The notes below the pieces were generated by a model that made no database searches, was not told the DNA's origin, and saw only the letters and a list, made by a program, of their open reading frames with translations. 64,000 nt of DNA from Neisseriaceae bacterium CLB008 (GTDB lineage Bacteria > Pseudomonadota > Gammaproteobacteria > Burkholderiales > Neisseriaceae). Shown here one piece after another: positions 1 to 8,802 of the stretch. Location: the NCBI GenBank assembly GCA_041228285.1, contig CP166133.1:1178001-1242000 (forward strand), given 5' to 3'. The position numbers were made by a program, and so were the translations under genes. How positions within the stretch are numbered: position 1 is the first letter of the stretch; every line of letters begins with the position of its first letter.

Positions 1-31
1 CCCTTGAAAATTAGTACAGTTGCTTGAGTTT

Positions 32-54
32 GGGGGGCTTGGCCCCCCTTTTTT
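32..54 (+). terminator. Intrinsic terminator upstream of the chaperone gene
   Basis: A seven-base-pair G/C stem (32-38 with 42-48) and a three-base loop are followed by six T. It ends the transcript of a gene lying left of the window, or acts as a partial terminator inside the fimbrial operon between a pilin gene and this chaperone gene, a layout common in fimbrial operons. The ribosome binding site of the next gene starts directly after the T run. Confidence 0.8.
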
Positions 55-67
55 AAGGAGGAGGTAT

Positions 68-772
68 ATGGTTAATAAAATGAAGTATTTGACCTTATGT
101 ACAATTGCCGTGATTGGCTCATTTGCTCAGGCCATTAGTGTGGGTGAGATTACCGCTTTAATTAACACTGATCAAACTATGTTAGCCAAGGAAATTGAAA
201 ACACCGTTGATGGCGCACGTTTAGTCAGTTTAAGTATTGAACGCATCAGCTCACCAATGGAGGGTGGCACAGTTCTACCCTTAGAGTCTAAGAATGAAAT
301 CCTGTCTACGCCTGCAAATTTAATCTTACCTGGCAAAGGTAAAGATATCTTTCGTATTTTTTATGGCGGCCCTAACGATGATAAGGAGCGCTATTACCGT
401 TTAAATTGGCAAGATAATCCGGTGCAAGAAGATGGCTTATCTAAATCCGCTAAGGCTGCAACAGCAACTACCTCTGCCAGTATTGGCACCATTTTAGTGG
501 TTGCCCCACGCCAAGAGCAGTTTGATTATGAGTATCAAAACGGCGCTGTGTTTAATCGTGGCAACGTCACGTTTCGTGTGGTGGCTTTTGGTCCTTGTCC
601 TACGCCTAATCTTAGTGGCCAAAAAACCTGTCATGAGCGCTATTACGTCATGCCTGGTGTTGGCGTCAAGCTTAAGTTTGGTAACTTAACCGATAAAAAA
701 GCCCATGTAGGGATCTGGCATCGTAATAACTTCATCACCGTTAATGATAACGCTAAGCGTCAGGACAACTAG
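68..772 (+). CDS. ecpB: EcpB-like periplasmic fimbrial chaperone
   Basis: Predicted periplasmic chaperone that would deliver pilus subunits to the outer-membrane usher. The start at 68 is chosen because an AAGGAGGAGG ribosome binding site ends four bases before it; an in-frame ATG at 20 lies inside the preceding region and has no such site. The product (234 residues) begins with a signal peptide ending near AQA. A central motif around FYGGPNDDKERYYR is shared with the second chaperone at 5624-6352, so the two are paralogues. Gene order chaperone-usher-large subunit-chaperone and the protein lengths match ecpB-ecpC-ecpD-ecpE of the E. coli common pilus (Mat fimbria). The pilin gene ecpA is not in the window. 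Assignment rests on order, size and motif, not on a search. Confidence 0.75.
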   Translation: MVNKMKYLTLCTIAVIGSFAQAISVGEITALINTDQTMLAKEIENTVDGARLVSLSIERISSPMEGGTVLPLESKNEILSTPANLILPGKGKDIFRIFYGGPNDDKERYYRLNWQDNPVQEDGLSKSAKAATATTSASIGTILVVAPRQEQFDYEYQNGAVFNRGNVTFRVVAFGPCPTPNLSGQKTCHERYYVMPGVGVKLKFGNLTDKKAHVGIWHRNNFITVNDNAKRQDN

Positions 773-875
773 GAGTAAACGCTCGTTAAGTACTTTGGGA
801 ATGATGAACAACGACACTATAGTTTTATCGCATCTCATTATTTTATTCACTTATTGTTAAGATTAGGTTTTAGGT

Positions 876-3800
876 ATGGGAAAAAATCGTTTCCTTTTTA
901 ATGCCAGTATCATGACTGGGGCAGTATTTCTTGCGCTTACCTCGATCGAAGAGGCAGCTGCACAACAGCTGGCAGATGTACGTCTAGGGGAATATATCAT
1001 TCCAGGCATGTTTGGTCAGGCGTTACAACAGGGTTTAACCGTACCTATTTATTTACGCTTTGTTGGTGGTAATCCAGAGGAACGGCAAAAAATTGCCGAT
1101 GCAGCCATTGCCTTGCAAGATGGGAAGCTGTTGATTCAAGAAGTGTCTTTAGATGCCGACCATCAAGGGGCGACCCTGTCTGATGAAACCAAGGCCATGG
1201 TATTGGGCTTGGAGAAGCGTTACTTTAATGACAGCACCCAAATTCGGCTGACCGAAAATGCCGAATTAAACCTTAATATTCAATCATTTGTGCTGACTCT
1301 AGACGTTAATGAAGACGCCTTGTCTACTGCCATTATTCCTCGTCAATACATGCTAGGTGCGTCATCTGTGGACAGCGTTTCTGCAGTGACCAACTATGAT
1401 CTGGGTGTGTATCAAACCCGAGTAAAAAATGGTGTCAATAACGATAATAACTATTTTAACATTCGGAATACGATCGGCTATAAAGAGCATCATTTTGCCA
1501 TTGACGGTTCTGTTTATGGTGTGGGAAAAGGCGACGAGCAGAGTAGCCAGCTTTATCGAGCCATGTATGAGCGCGACGTTAACGGTAATCGACTTGCTTT
1601 AGGGATGTTTGATACCTGGAATCTACAATCCATCGCCAGTCTCTCGGCCTTGAACGCCAGTAAAGTTTATGGCGCAACATTCGGTAATAAATCCTCCACC
1701 AGATTAAAAGCCAATCAACATGCATTAACGCCGATTACTATTTTTATGCCGGCGGCGGGTGAGGTGCATGTCTATAGGAATGGGCGCTTACTCAGCATTG
1801 AAAACTTCCCAATGGGGAGTTTTGAAATAGATACCAGTCGTTTGCCATTTGGTATTTATGATGTTGATGTGGAGGTGATGATTGATGGTGAGGTGCGTTC
1901 GAAAACAACTCATAGAATCAATAAAGCATTTTCTAATAGCCATACAGACATCAATGAGGTGAGCTGGGAGGTTTATGGGGGTTATGTCGATTATGACGGT
2001 AAAGCGCGTCATCTCACCGATGGTACTAAAGAAACCTATTTATTAGGGGTGTCTGCGGCAGTAAGCCTGCCAGTATTATCTGGCCTTTCCATACACACAT
2101 CTAACTACGCTTTTGATAAGCACTTCGTGAATGAAACAGCGCTAAATCTGACAATATTTGATTATGGTAGTTTAGGTTGGCAAGGCTTAATATCAGAAAA
2201 AGGTCGCTATCGTAATATCGTGAATGCCACAGCTGTGATTCCTAATGGTTATGGTTCGCTCTGGGCTAGCAAGGAAAAAAGTAATATTAAAGGTGATTTA
2301 GGTATCTATGATAGTGATACTTATTCATTTGGGGGAACCTTAAATTTTAATAAATTCTTTGATAAAGGGGGGGCTCTAACCTTTAGCCGTACAGTTGATC
2401 ATCGTGCGAAAACACGCGCCAATAACTTTGAGTATGCCACGTCACTGTATTCTGGTCGTAGAGGCAGTATGAGCTTGCGAGCAGGGATACAGCGCTATCA
2501 ATACAATAATGATACCCCAGCCGATAATCGAAAATACATTACTTTGGGCTTCTCCATACCTTTATCCAATTGGCTCAATGTGGGGCTGTCGTCTGATAAT
2601 GGCGACGTGAATTTAGACGTTAGCGCAAATAAAAACTTTGATACTGGACCTATTAGTTCAGTGGGTTTAAGAACGTCTAAAAAATTACGGGATAAAACGG
2701 ATCGCAGTAGTGATTTTTCGACTAACGTCTACGCAATGTTTGATACCAAATACAGTAGCGGTACCGTTTCATTGTCGCGCCCCGACAGCAAGCGGCTCAA
2801 TGGTAACTTAACTGCAGGCGGCTCTATTGCCTTTGGCGGTGGTAAAGTGGTCGCCAGCGGTAAGCGAGAAGAATCGGGCGTGATTATTCAAACCAATATG
2901 ACAGGGGGCGCCTCTTTGTCTGCCCAGGTCAATGGGCGTAATTACAAGCTAACCGGTAAGAATAACTTTATCCCTTTAGCGCCTTATGCGGCCTATAAAG
3001 TTGAGTTGATGAACGATAAAAACAGTATGGACAGTGTCAATATTGTTAAAGGTAAAACTCAAAATGTCACCCTTTATCCTGGCAACGTAGCGGTTTATCG
3101 ACCAGAGGTTAAACAGTTAGTAACCGTTTTTGGACGTTTAACGACAGAGCAGGGTGCCGCCTTGGCCAATGCCCAGATTAAAAACCATATTGGTAAAACG
3201 GTGACGGATAGTAGTGGTGCGTTCTCAATGGACGTTGATAAGCGTTACCCAATCATCACTTTGGCGGATGCCAGCCAGCATTGCGAGGTTGAACTTGATT
3301 TGCGCAAAGCTAAGGGGGTGCTGTGGGTGGGGGATTTAGATTGTGGTCCAAGGGTTAAATTAGCTAAATCGGTCAAGAAAGATGTGGCTACGCTTACTCA
3401 GCCGCTACAGCCCCTTCCACTTGCGCCACTGCCTAGTCAAAAGCGTGACCCTATTTCAAAAATGCCAGAGATGCCACTAATTGAGGCTCGTCAAGGTTAT
3501 GTGCCACCGGTTATCGTACCGGCCATGATTTCTGAGCAGCCTTTTAATTTGTCTTCTATCCCCTCGTTGCGAGAGGAGGTGGCTAATGTATTGCATCATA
3601 GTGAGGCCTATACGCGCCGAGGAAATAATCAGGATGCTCATTTTTATGAATTAGCCCCCATCTTGCGGGATCAAAATCAAGAGCATGCAACAACTACGCT
3701 TTTTAATCACATAGATGATTTGGAACCAAAACAGTTAGAGGTCGTGTTTTCAAATATTTCTGTAACAAAGCCAAATAGTTGTGATGTATTTTTATCTGGT

Positions 3801-3929
3801 ATAGAGGCACAAAGTAAGGCATGGATTAAAAAAGTTTCTTGCATCGACGCGATGACGCTGGCACAAAATAATCAGTCAGTGAGTGAGGAAGCGTTTGATG
3901 CTTCTAGCCAATATTTGGGCAGTATATGA
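876..3929 (+). CDS. ecpC: EcpC-like outer-membrane fimbrial usher with long C-terminal extension
   Basis: Outer-membrane usher of the alternative chaperone-usher (CS1/Ecp) class, which threads chaperone-bound subunits to the cell surface. It has a signal peptide (about residues 1-30, ending EEAAAQ), a long beta-barrel-like region, a TcfC-type segment near residues 280-345 (VYRNGRLLSIENFPMGSFEI and following) and a carboxypeptidase-regulatory-like beta domain around residues 745-830. E. coli EcpC is about 840 residues; this one is 1017. The surplus from about residue 835 is a proline-rich linker (QPLQPLPLAPLPSQK) followed by about 150 residues I do not recognise. A run of seven G at 2367-2373 lies in codon 498 region. 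The start at 876 has only a weak AGG nearby. Confidence 0.75.
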   Translation: MGKNRFLFNASIMTGAVFLALTSIEEAAAQQLADVRLGEYIIPGMFGQALQQGLTVPIYLRFVGGNPEERQKIADAAIALQDGKLLIQEVSLDADHQGATLSDETKAMVLGLEKRYFNDSTQIRLTENAELNLNIQSFVLTLDVNEDALSTAIIPRQYMLGASSVDSVSAVTNYDLGVYQTRVKNGVNNDNNYFNIRNTIGYKEHHFAIDGSVYGVGKGDEQSSQLYRAMYERDVNGNRLALGMFDTWNLQSIASLSALNASKVYGATFGNKSSTRLKANQHALTPITIFMPAAGEVHVYRNGRLLSIENFPMGSFEIDTSRLPFGIYDVDVEVMIDGEVRSKTTHRINKAFSNSHTDINEVSWEVYGGYVDYDGKARHLTDGTKETYLLGVSAAVSLPVLSGLSIHTSNYAFDKHFVNETALNLTIFDYGSLGWQGLISEKGRYRNIVNATAVIPNGYGSLWASKEKSNIKGDLGIYDSDTYSFGGTLNFNKFFDKGGALTFSRTVDHRAKTRANNFEYATSLYSGRRGSMSLRAGIQRYQYNNDTPADNRKYITLGFSIPLSNWLNVGLSSDNGDVNLDVSANKNFDTGPISSVGLRTSKKLRDKTDRSSDFSTNVYAMFDTKYSSGTVSLSRPDSKRLNGNLTAGGSIAFGGGKVVASGKREESGVIIQTNMTGGASLSAQVNGRNYKLTGKNNFIPLAPYAAYKVELMNDKNSMDSVNIVKGKTQNVTLYPGNVAVYRPEVKQLVTVFGRLTTEQGAALANAQIKNHIGKTVTDSSGAFSMDVDKRYPIITLADASQHCEVELDLRKAKGVLWVGDLDCGPRVKLAKSVKKDVATLTQPLQPLPLAPLPSQKRDPISKMPEMPLIEARQGYVPPVIVPAMISEQPFNLSSIPSLREEVANVLHHSEAYTRRGNNQDAHFYELAPILRDQNQEHATTTLFNHIDDLEPKQLEVVFSNISVTKPNSCDVFLSGIEAQSKAWIKKVSCIDAMTLAQNNQSVSEEAFDASSQYLGSI

Positions 3930-3999
3930 AAAGGTATTTCTTTAATTTAAAGCTTGTCCGTCATATGGAAAACTTGTGTGAGTAAGGAAGTTATTGATT

Positions 4000-5616
4000 A
4001 TGAAAAATAATATTTTTTTGGCTATTATGTTTGGCCTAAGCAGCATCATTATTCCGAGTGTCGCATTGTCCGCGGCTTCGGAGAATAGTTTTCTTTTTCT
4101 TGAAAATCAGGTTGATAATGAGTATTGGGTGGCGCCAAGAAAACTAGATCCCAGATTTTCAGGCTCTAACATATTCACCAAATATCCTTCAAATCAGGAT
4201 AGTCTAGGCTATATGCAGCAATCTTTAAATGGCATGACCGCTGCTCAATATCTAGACTTGTGGTTGGAAAATTCGCCTATTAATAGCCCTTTTGTAGGGA
4301 ACCGTTGCCGAAATGGTTACAGTGGCTGTCCTAGTTCAGGCACCTGGGTTGCTGAACACATTAATAGCAAAGGTGCTTTTAAAATTAAGCAGACCAGTAC
4401 GGCTGGTGCGAGCGGCTATACTCGGGCTATTTGGTCAAATAATTTCTATGAGTATCTGAAAAATATGAGCATTAATGTTCCAGTCGTGCTGGAATATAAT
4501 GCTTGTCGTACAAGAAATGAGTATGACCCTAGTGTGGGTGAAACTTGTGCTTCTGTCGGAGGCACTGTGCGGGAGGATCAGTTTACAATTGCTAAAACGG
4601 CTCATTTAACTTTAGAGTCGACCAACGCATTACAAGAACTGTTTATTGACAGTAATGGTAATCCAACGGTTGGTTTGGGTTCTCAGTTTTGTAGCATTGG
4701 CACAGTAAATAATGTTAATGGAGCAATTTGTAAGCTTATTAGCTATAAACTAGAGGGTGAGCCTATTATTGCTCAGGTAGATATGTACCTCAATCTGAGC
4801 AGTTCTTTAGGCTTTACGCCGGCCGCGGCGACGATCAAGTTTGGCGGCGGCCAAGATGGGGACTTATGGTACAACTACAGCGTTAGAACAACCGATGCAA
4901 GAAACGTCATTAAGCCTGGTGGTGATGGTGTTTATGTATTCTTTTCAAGTGTGTTTTTAAAAGAGCTGTTGACGCGTGGCGTGGACCTGAGCCGTAGTGA
5001 GGATTTCTTTACGTTTAGTTTTGATAGTAGTGTGAATCCCCAGTCTGGTTTCTATGAATTTTCGCCCTCAAATACGATTTTATTAAGGCCACGTGATTAT
5101 GGTATTAGTATTGTTGACAAAGATTTGAGTGCTAATCCTTCTCGTACTGGTAAGGTTGGTAATGAGGAAGAGCCCATTGAGTTTGAGTATATAGTAAGTA
5201 CGAGTGGCCCTAGGCAAGCTAATGAAATTACTGCTCAGGTTACTGGGCCAAGTTATCAGTCCCATCGAGGAGTAAATTATTGCTTATTCTCTTCATCGGA
5301 TGGTCAAATTGAGGTACCTTTTTCCGCTTTTTTGAGCTATACCGATTCGGTTGGCAGGATGATCAGGACACGTAATAGCTGTGGTGATGATCCAATTGAT
5401 ATAGTACAGGCGCAATGGGTAGAAACACCGTGGGCAAATGCGCCTCAAGAGGGCAGCTTTTTTAGAACCGATTTAAAATTAAGCTTTCCTATGAATGAAA
5501 GTCACTCTATGTTTAGCTTAACTGGAGAGGACTGGATTGGCATTGTTAGAGCGCAAGGTGAGATTATGGTTAAGGCAGTTTGGCGAGGAGATGATGTGAC
5601 GGCGCCAGGAAGATAA
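4000..5616 (+). CDS. ecpD: EcpD-like fimbrial tip adhesin/minor subunit
   Basis: Predicted polymerised tip subunit or adhesin of the Ecp-type fimbria. The product is 538 residues, very close to the length of E. coli EcpD (about 547), and sits in the equivalent place between usher and second chaperone. A signal peptide of about 26 residues ends near ALSAA. The mature part is rich in Asn, Ser and Tyr and carries several cysteines in pairs (for example around the FVGNRCRNGYSGCPSSGTW segment and EYNACRTRNEY), suggesting disulphides in the periplasm. ATG at 4000 is preferred, with AAGGAAG at 3984-3990; a TTG six bases upstream is in frame. Only one base separates its stop from the next in-frame TTG, so it is co-transcribed with the following gene. 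Confidence 0.65.
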   Translation: MKNNIFLAIMFGLSSIIIPSVALSAASENSFLFLENQVDNEYWVAPRKLDPRFSGSNIFTKYPSNQDSLGYMQQSLNGMTAAQYLDLWLENSPINSPFVGNRCRNGYSGCPSSGTWVAEHINSKGAFKIKQTSTAGASGYTRAIWSNNFYEYLKNMSINVPVVLEYNACRTRNEYDPSVGETCASVGGTVREDQFTIAKTAHLTLESTNALQELFIDSNGNPTVGLGSQFCSIGTVNNVNGAICKLISYKLEGEPIIAQVDMYLNLSSSLGFTPAAATIKFGGGQDGDLWYNYSVRTTDARNVIKPGGDGVYVFFSSVFLKELLTRGVDLSRSEDFFTFSFDSSVNPQSGFYEFSPSNTILLRPRDYGISIVDKDLSANPSRTGKVGNEEEPIEFEYIVSTSGPRQANEITAQVTGPSYQSHRGVNYCLFSSSDGQIEVPFSAFLSYTDSVGRMIRTRNSCGDDPIDIVQAQWVETPWANAPQEGSFFRTDLKLSFPMNESHSMFSLTGEDWIGIVRAQGEIMVKAVWRGDDVTAPGR

Positions 5617-5623
5617 TTTGCTT

Positions 5624-6352
5624 ATGAAGACTATATTAAAAGAACTCAATAAATTAGAAAAGAGTAAGCAACATCTCTCGCTATGGATCCTGTTGACCTT
5701 TAGCTTGTGGTGCAGCTCGGCCCATGCACTGTATCTTAGTAGTGATGTATTCGTGATCGATGCGGATCAATCGTTTTTGTCTCGACAATTTTTAAATGAT
5801 AGCAAGCTAACCAATATGTACTTTATTAACGTTTATCAGATTGATAGACCTGGTAAAGCAGAAGTTACAAGCCCTATTCATGGGGGTGAAATTATGTATA
5901 CACCGCTGAGAATAGTCGTAGGGCCTGGCCAGTTTGAGTATTTTAAAGTTTTTTATAGTGGGCCAAAAGATGAACAGGAGCGTTATTATCGAATGCAGAT
6001 TAGAGAGGTACCGCTGCATGCGATTAAAGATCAAGCGCTTGATAAAGATTTAATAGTTTCGACTATTGTGGCATTAGATACTTATTTGGTTGTGAGGCCA
6101 CGTAAAGAGGTCTTCTCTTATCACTATGATGAGGTGAAAGGTGTTTTAACTAATACAGGCAATACTTTCTTTACTGTGAATATGAATCAAGGCTGTTTAG
6201 CTGAAAATGATGATAATGCTGAAGTGTTTAATCTACTGCCTGGGCAAACGTCAACGCATGCCTTATTGAAAGGCCGCCATAAAAAATTCATCGTGATTTT
6301 TAATCAATATAAACAGCTAGGTTCACAGTGTTTTGAGGAGAGTATGAGTTAA
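5624..6352 (+). CDS. ecpE: EcpE-like second fimbrial chaperone
   Basis: Second periplasmic chaperone of the fimbrial cluster, probably dedicated to the tip subunit encoded just upstream. A signal peptide with an unusually long charged N-region (residues 1-18) is followed by the hydrophobic stretch LWILLTFSLWC and a cleavage site near AHA. The mature protein repeats the pattern FKVFYSGPKDEQERYYR seen in the first chaperone. Length (242 residues) matches E. coli EcpE (about 236). ATG at 5624 was chosen; TTG at 5618 in the same frame is closer to the AGGAAG at 5607-5612 and could be used instead. It is the last gene of the operon; a 13-bp inverted repeat follows. Confidence 0.7.
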   Translation: MKTILKELNKLEKSKQHLSLWILLTFSLWCSSAHALYLSSDVFVIDADQSFLSRQFLNDSKLTNMYFINVYQIDRPGKAEVTSPIHGGEIMYTPLRIVVGPGQFEYFKVFYSGPKDEQERYYRMQIREVPLHAIKDQALDKDLIVSTIVALDTYLVVRPRKEVFSYHYDEVKGVLTNTGNTFFTVNMNQGCLAENDDNAEVFNLLPGQTSTHALLKGRHKKFIVIFNQYKQLGSQCFEESMS

Positions 6353-6415
6353 GTGGGTACTGGGGATGAGAGCAGTTACCTGACTTAGCTAAATAATCAT
6401 TAAACTAGGAATGAC

Positions 6416-6453
6416 AAGCCAGTGCTTTGGGTCAAATGCTAAAGCACTGGCTT
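6416..6453. terminator. Perfect 13-bp inverted repeat between convergent genes
   Basis: AAGCCAGTGCTTT (6416-6428) and AAAGCACTGGCTT (6441-6453) are perfect inverted repeats with a 12-base loop, placed between the ends of the convergent fimbrial operon and recombinase gene. It most simply serves as a bidirectional terminator, although neither side has a long T run. A recombination or binding site is the alternative. Confidence 0.6.
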
Positions 6454-6464
6454 CTAATAATTAT

Positions 6465-7037
6465 TTAGTTTGTTTTCAAAGCATTATAAATAGTGCCTCT
6501 AGACACAGCATATTCGTTCGCTACTTTTGAGATAGGACATTTTAGCGTTTTAACTGAGTGTTTAATTGATCTGATTTGTTGGTCATTTAATAACCTTTGT
6601 CGGCCACCGATTCTGCCTCTTAAACGAGCAGAAGCAAGTCCAGCTAGGGTACGTTCACGGATCAGGTTACGCTCAAATTCCGCAAGTGCGGCAAACACAT
6701 GAAAGATTAGCTTGCCAGTATGGCTGGTAGTGTCGATGCTTTCCGTTAAGCTTTCAAAAGAAATGTTTTTACGCTCAAGATTTGTGATGATTTTAATTAA
6801 GTCCTGCACGCTCCTGCCTAATCGATCCAAACGCCAAACGACCAGTATGTCACCTGATTTTAATTTTTTTAAACAGGTTTTCAGTTTTCGCCTTGTTGAG
6901 GCGCTTTTACCGCTGGCGACTTCTGTATAAACAATGTCACATCCTGAATTAATTAATGCATCTTTTTGTAAGTTTAAGGTTTGGTCTTCTGTGGATACAC
7001 GGGCATAACCAATTCGCCTTCGGCCGTTCTTAAGCAT
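6465..7037 (-). CDS. Serine recombinase of the resolvase/DNA invertase family
   Basis: Site-specific recombinase (190 residues, the usual size for Hin/Gin/Tn3 resolvases). The N-terminal catalytic domain begins IGYARVSTEDQ with the nucleophile Ser at about residue 15, followed by the VVWRLDRLGRS block with conserved arginines and the long E-helix region (FHVFAALAEFERNLIRERT). The C-terminal end is a helix-turn-helix (ISKVANEYAVSRGTIYNAL). The start at 7037 is preferred because AGGAG lies six bases before it; ATG at 7043 directly abuts that site. It is convergent with the fimbrial operon and faces an AT-rich gene-poor region. It could invert or resolve a DNA segment nearby, or be a transposon leftover; no transposase or clear paired crossover sites were found. 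Confidence 0.9.
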   Translation of the reverse strand: MLKNGRRRIGYARVSTEDQTLNLQKDALINSGCDIVYTEVASGKSASTRRKLKTCLKKLKSGDILVVWRLDRLGRSVQDLIKIITNLERKNISFESLTESIDTTSHTGKLIFHVFAALAEFERNLIRERTLAGLASARLRGRIGGRQRLLNDQQIRSIKHSVKTLKCPISKVANEYAVSRGTIYNALKTN

Positions 7038-7045
7038 ATTCATCT

Positions 7046-7080
7046 CCTATCCTTATTTGTTTGTCATAAATAAGGAGGTG
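7046..7080. repeat. Inverted repeat just upstream of the recombinase start
   Basis: CCTTATTT (7051-7058) and AAATAAGG (7068-7075) form an inverted repeat with a nine-base spacer that lies directly before the Shine-Dalgarno sequence of the recombinase gene. It could be an operator or recombinase binding site, or form an mRNA hairpin beside the ribosome binding site. Confidence 0.5.
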
Positions 7081-7786
7081 TTAAATAATAGAGTCAAATA
7101 AATGACTAGTAGTAATTAAATATTATGAATATGTAGCCGTTTTCGGACGCTTGCCCAATTGGCGAAGTGGTGGCAAAAAGTGAAGGATAAAGCACCCGTA
7201 TATAAAAAATGAGTAATCATTTTTATTTGTTGATAGATGCTTATTAAAATTAGAGTTTTCATGATAGTTAAATATTTTTAAAACTATACTTTAATGAAAA
7301 GATAGATAATCCTTATTTAGATGAATCCTATTATATTTTATTTCTTTGTATTTTTATTATTAATAATTGAAAAGTTATGTAAATATTAATTCCATATATT
7401 TTTATATTATGAGCATTAAAGTTTAATATTTTTATAATTTTTAGTATATTTACACATTTTATATATATACAAAGGCTTAAAGGGTTAATTGCTTTGAATT
7501 GTATTTTAGTTATAAAGGTTATATTGGTTCATCCAAATGAATTAAGTCTTAGTACTATAATATGCCTCTAATGCTTTACATCACTCAGTGCCGCCAGGCT
7601 GGCTTTGGATCGCTGATATCAATTCTAGAGCTATGAGCGTCCGCACCAGGCTTTAAAGATGAAAACCCCTGCTGAATCATATGCTTTAGCTGCTTAAGTT
7701 ATGTAGAAACTGCTGGGTATTACATCATCTAGTTAAATGAATATTAATGGCATAATATGATTTGAACGGAAAATATTAGCTTGTTT
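7076..7786. other. AT-rich gene-poor stretch with small coding remnants
   Basis: About 700 bases without a convincing gene, strongly AT-rich between 7200 and 7480. Two short coding-like pieces stand out: on the plus strand, 7144-7212 reads RTLAQLAKWWQKVKDKAPVY and ends in a stop; on the minus strand, 7585-7698 reads an open stretch ending DPKPAWRH and a stop. Both look like the ends of decayed genes. No repeat array or transposase was seen. Confidence 0.6.
7585..7680 (-). pseudogene. Possible C-terminal remnant of a lost gene
   Basis: A 31-codon open stretch starting MIQQGFSSLKPGADAHSS and ending in TGA; the frame continues upstream six codons (LKQLKH) to a TAA. Its composition is protein-like, unlike the surrounding AT-rich DNA, but there is no ribosome binding site and no recognisable family. 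It lies downstream of the FecR-type gene on the same strand. It is either a decayed gene end or a chance open frame. Confidence 0.25.
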
Positions 7787-8800
7787 TTAATTGTTTTTTC
7801 TTACATGAATGAGTTTATTTGTGAAGGTATGATATTGAATAGGTAAGGCAGCCTGGATGCGATTTAAAGCCTCAATTGGATCATTTAGTGGAAAAATACC
7901 TGAAATATGCAAATCAGCAAAGTCTTTTTCACTGTAATGAATGAAGCCAAAGTGATGCTTGTTGAGCTGAGCTAATAAGTCTGATAGTAATATATCATCA
8001 ACAACGATTTGTTGGTCTAGCCAAGCAAGCGGGTAAGCATCGGTCTGTTTCTCTACATCATAAACTAGGCTCTTATTGATTTTTGCCTTGTTTCCCGCGT
8101 TCAATGCCTGACATTGATTAGCCAAATTGTCTTGAGGACAAACTTGGACACTTGACTCAATGACGTTAACCACCATGTGGTCTTTCTGTAACTGAACGGA
8201 ATAAATAGTGCCTAAGGCTTTTGCTGTGCCATAGGAGGTCTCTACGATAAAAGGGCGATGTGGTTGTCTTGCAACGCTAGATAGAACCATGCCTTTTTTA
8301 ACCACAATTCTCCTGACTTCATCAGTATACTTGATGTCAACTGCTGTACCGCTGGCCAGAGTGAGCTGACTATGATCATCTAAGGTAATGGTTAAAGGCT
8401 CCCCAATACCATTACGGTAATCAGCTGTAAGCCACTGGCCCCATTGGTTCTGCTGCGCATAGATTAAGCTTGAAACCAAGCAACACCATACCAGTATTTT
8501 TTTTGCGTGTCGTTTAATTGGGCCGGCTAAGTAGGTTTTACTAGCTTGATAAATGTCTTGGTGAGCCTTAAGTTGCTCTACACTATTGATCACTGATAAC
8601 GTTTCGGAATTGGCTACGCCTCTCCATTGACTATTTAAATAGGTAATACGATTCCAAGCGGTCTGGTGTTGTTCATTAGCTTTAAGCCAGGCTTGAAATT
8701 CTGGGTGCTCTGAAGCGTCCTCAGAACAGCCTTCTAGAGTGTAGTACCAGTCTAGAGCCGCTTGAATATGTATACGAGAGGGTGTTTTGCCTGAGGACAT
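7787..8800 (-). CDS. FecR-family anti-sigma/sigma regulator (HasS-like)
   Basis: Inner-membrane regulator that would relay the state of the outer-membrane receptor to the ECF sigma factor. The N-terminal cytoplasmic part (about residues 9-60) is of the DUF4880/FecR N-terminal type (ALDWYYTLEGCSEDASEHPE). One transmembrane helix lies near residues 103-118 (ILVWCCLVSSLIYAQQ), then a periplasmic FecR domain (GEPLTITLDDHSQLTLASGT) and a C-terminal STN-like segment. The gene starts two bases after the stop of the sigma factor gene, so the two are one operon divergent from the haem-receptor gene. At 337 residues it is of normal family length. Confidence 0.88.
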   Translation of the reverse strand: MSSGKTPSRIHIQAALDWYYTLEGCSEDASEHPEFQAWLKANEQHQTAWNRITYLNSQWRGVANSETLSVINSVEQLKAHQDIYQASKTYLAGPIKRHAKKILVWCCLVSSLIYAQQNQWGQWLTADYRNGIGEPLTITLDDHSQLTLASGTAVDIKYTDEVRRIVVKKGMVLSSVARQPHRPFIVETSYGTAKALGTIYSVQLQKDHMVVNVIESSVQVCPQDNLANQCQALNAGNKAKINKSLVYDVEKQTDAYPLAWLDQQIVVDDILLSDLLAQLNKHHFGFIHYSEKDFADLHISGIFPLNDPIEALNRIQAALPIQYHTFTNKLIHVRKNN

Positions 8801-8802
8801 AT

